From Candidatus Woesearchaeota archaeon (GTDB lineage: Archaea; Nanobdellota; Nanobdellia; Woesearchaeales; UBA525): a stretch of DNA of 6,088 nucleotides. The notes below the pieces were generated by a model. The model was not told the DNA's origin, did no database searches, and saw nothing but the letters and a program-made list of their open reading frames with translations. Of the stretch, positions 5,138 through 6,088 are shown piece after piece (positions within the stretch are counted from its first letter, which is position 1; each line of letters starts with the position of its first letter). The DNA lies in NCBI GenBank assembly GCA_023252315.1, contig JAJPEB010000083.1, positions 1 through 6,088 of the forward strand, given 5' to 3'. Made by a program: the position numbers and the translations under genes.

Positions 5138-5989
5138 ATGGCGCGACTCCCCGCGTACGCGAGGCGAAACCCCGCGATCCTCGAGACGTTCGTCTCGCAG
5201 CCCGAGCGCGCTCCCTGCTACGTGCGGGCGCGCGAGGACGCGACGATCGTCGGCTCGGACCACTCGGCCCCCGGCAGGTGGAGCGTCGCGGGGATAGCCT
5301 TCAAGAGGCGGATCGCGGCGTGCGACCACGTGCTCCTCGAGGGATGCCCCGGATCGTCGCTGCTCGCGCAGACGCTCGCCGTCCCCGAGCTCAAGCACGC
5401 GCTGAGCTACGACCACCACGCCGAGATCATCGCGGGCAGCCGGGCGAGATACCTCGAGGACGCGGATATCGCCGGCCTGCTCGAGGCGCGCGGCGTGCGC
5501 CTGGAGCTCTACGGGGCGCTCCAGCTCCTCAACATGCTTCCCGAGCTCATACGGCAAGCGGGACCCGAGCGTGCGTACGAGGAGGCGCGCTGGTACGCGC
5601 AGACATGGCGCGAAGCGGGGCAAGGGTACGCGAGGCTCGATCCCGAACGCGCCGTACGCGCCGCGCTCCTCGCGCTCTCGGCCCTGCCCGAGCGCCCCGA
5701 GCCCGTCTACGATGCGGGGAGGGTCTTCGCATGGTACAAGGCGAAAGTGCGCGACGAGGCGCTCATCTGCCCGCGCGCGAGCGAGCTATGCCGCACGCTC
5801 AAGGGGCGCAAGGCGATCGTGGTCGGCCTCTCGCACGTGCGCCCGCTCGAGAAGGAGCTGCGCGGGGAGCGCTACGAACATGTCCCCGGGTTCGCCGAAG
5901 TGCCTCTGTGGGACGCGTTCGCGCGCACGCTGAGCGCGCAGGACAGGGAGGCGCTCGCGGGCGTCGAGCGCGCGGTCGCGTTCGGCTAG
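5138..5989 (+). CDS. Probable TraB/TIKI-superfamily protein (two GX2H motifs), 283 aa
   Basis: Residues 36-69 (TIVGSDHSAPG...CDHVLLEG) and 204-240 (RDEALI...GRKAIVVGLSHVRPLEKEL) carry the hallmarks I associate with the TraB/PrgY/TIKI superfamily: two GX2H motifs (G39-H42 and G230-H233), a glutamate in a hydrophobic strand after the first (E68), and an R-D pair (R204, D205) before the second. Known members include the Enterococcus pheromone-shutdown protein PrgY and the Wnt-inactivating metalloprotease TIKI; the role of archaeal members is poorly known. Here there is no signal peptide or membrane span, so it is probably soluble and cytoplasmic. The middle (about 100-190) is mainly helical. D92-H93-H94 might be extra metal ligands. 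The start is supported by a TATA element about 26 bp upstream. Its TAG stop overlaps a convergent gene's stop by 4 bp. Gene certainty is high, but the family call is an inference of moderate strength. Confidence 0.6.
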   Translation: MARLPAYARRNPAILETFVSQPERAPCYVRAREDATIVGSDHSAPGRWSVAGIAFKRRIAACDHVLLEGCPGSSLLAQTLAVPELKHALSYDHHAEIIAGSRARYLEDADIAGLLEARGVRLELYGALQLLNMLPELIRQAGPERAYEEARWYAQTWREAGQGYARLDPERAVRAALLALSALPERPEPVYDAGRVFAWYKAKVRDEALICPRASELCRTLKGRKAIVVGLSHVRPLEKELRGERYEHVPGFAEVPLWDAFARTLSAQDREALAGVERAVAFG

Positions 5990-6088
5990 CTGCCGTCTCT
6001 CTCCTCGCGCTCGTCAGGGGCCTGCTTCCCCGCGAGCATGCCCGCGCCCTCGGGGCGCAGGGCGAGCTCGTAGAGCAGCTGCTCGACC
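5986..6088 (-). CDS. C-terminal end of a minus-strand gene, truncated by window edge
   Basis: A minus-strand frame runs from the right edge to TAG at 5986-5988 and gives 33 residues, starting VEQLLYELALRPEGAGMLAG and ending in an acidic, Glu/Arg-rich tail. Most codons end in G or C, and the frame stays open to the edge. The 4-bp overlap of its stop with the convergent gene's stop (CTAG) repeats the arrangement at 2280-2283, which supports it as a real gene end. The function cannot be read from this tail. Confidence 0.6.
   Translation of the reverse strand, partial: VEQLLYELALRPEGAGMLAGKQAPDEREERDGS

Noticed and set aside
5033..5623. 197-residue N-terminal extension of aspS
   Set aside because: The extension is antisense to the TraB-like gene and Arg/Leu-rich. 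The AspRS family begins at Met 5032, which has a TATA-like element at leaderless distance.

Overview
The window looks like chromosomal DNA from a GC-rich archaeon. Three things point that way. The two synthetases are of the archaeal type. Nearly every gene has a TATA-like box, often with an A-rich BRE-like element, about 25-28 bp before its ATG, which is the spacing expected for leaderless mRNAs. Only one gene, asnS, has a strong Shine-Dalgarno site. The predicted proteins are not unusually acidic, so it does not look like a typical haloarchaeon. The phylum cannot be fixed from this sequence.

Layout. Positions 2-97 may hold the tail of a plus-strand gene entering from the left. A strongly purine-rich tract (about 228-336) follows, which is the pyrimidine-rich 3' flank of asnS. 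asnS (asparaginyl-tRNA synthetase, minus, 362-1666) is preceded by a T6 tract, a 17-codon leaderless small ORF (1732-1785) and a canonical TATA box (1809-1816). A 113-aa unknown protein (1942-2283, plus) converges on a YbaK-type aminoacyl-tRNA editing protein (2280-2771, minus). The editing gene diverges from a small two-span membrane protein (2821-3168, plus) over one shared TATA element. A short secreted or lipoprotein-like gene (3251-3706, plus) abuts aspS (aspartyl-tRNA synthetase, minus, 3707-5032). aspS diverges from a 283-aa protein with the TraB/TIKI-type pair of GX2H motifs (5138-5989, plus). That gene converges on the tail of an unidentified minus-strand gene at the right edge.

Function. 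Three of the genes serve translation accuracy: AsnRS, AspRS and a free-standing editing domain. Having both synthetases suggests that Asn-tRNA(Asn) is made directly. Most genes are single-cistron units with their own promoter. The exception is asnS, which appears to follow a tiny translated ORF and may be a two-cistron or leader-peptide arrangement.

The most unusual points are: (1) the leaderless 17-codon ORF, with one Asn codon just before its stop, followed by an oligo-T tract and then the SD-led asnS; (2) three convergent gene pairs whose TAG stops overlap or abut within GCTAGC or TAGCTA; (3) TAG as the stop of nearly every gene despite high GC; and (4) a single symmetric TATA element midway between two divergent leaderless starts.
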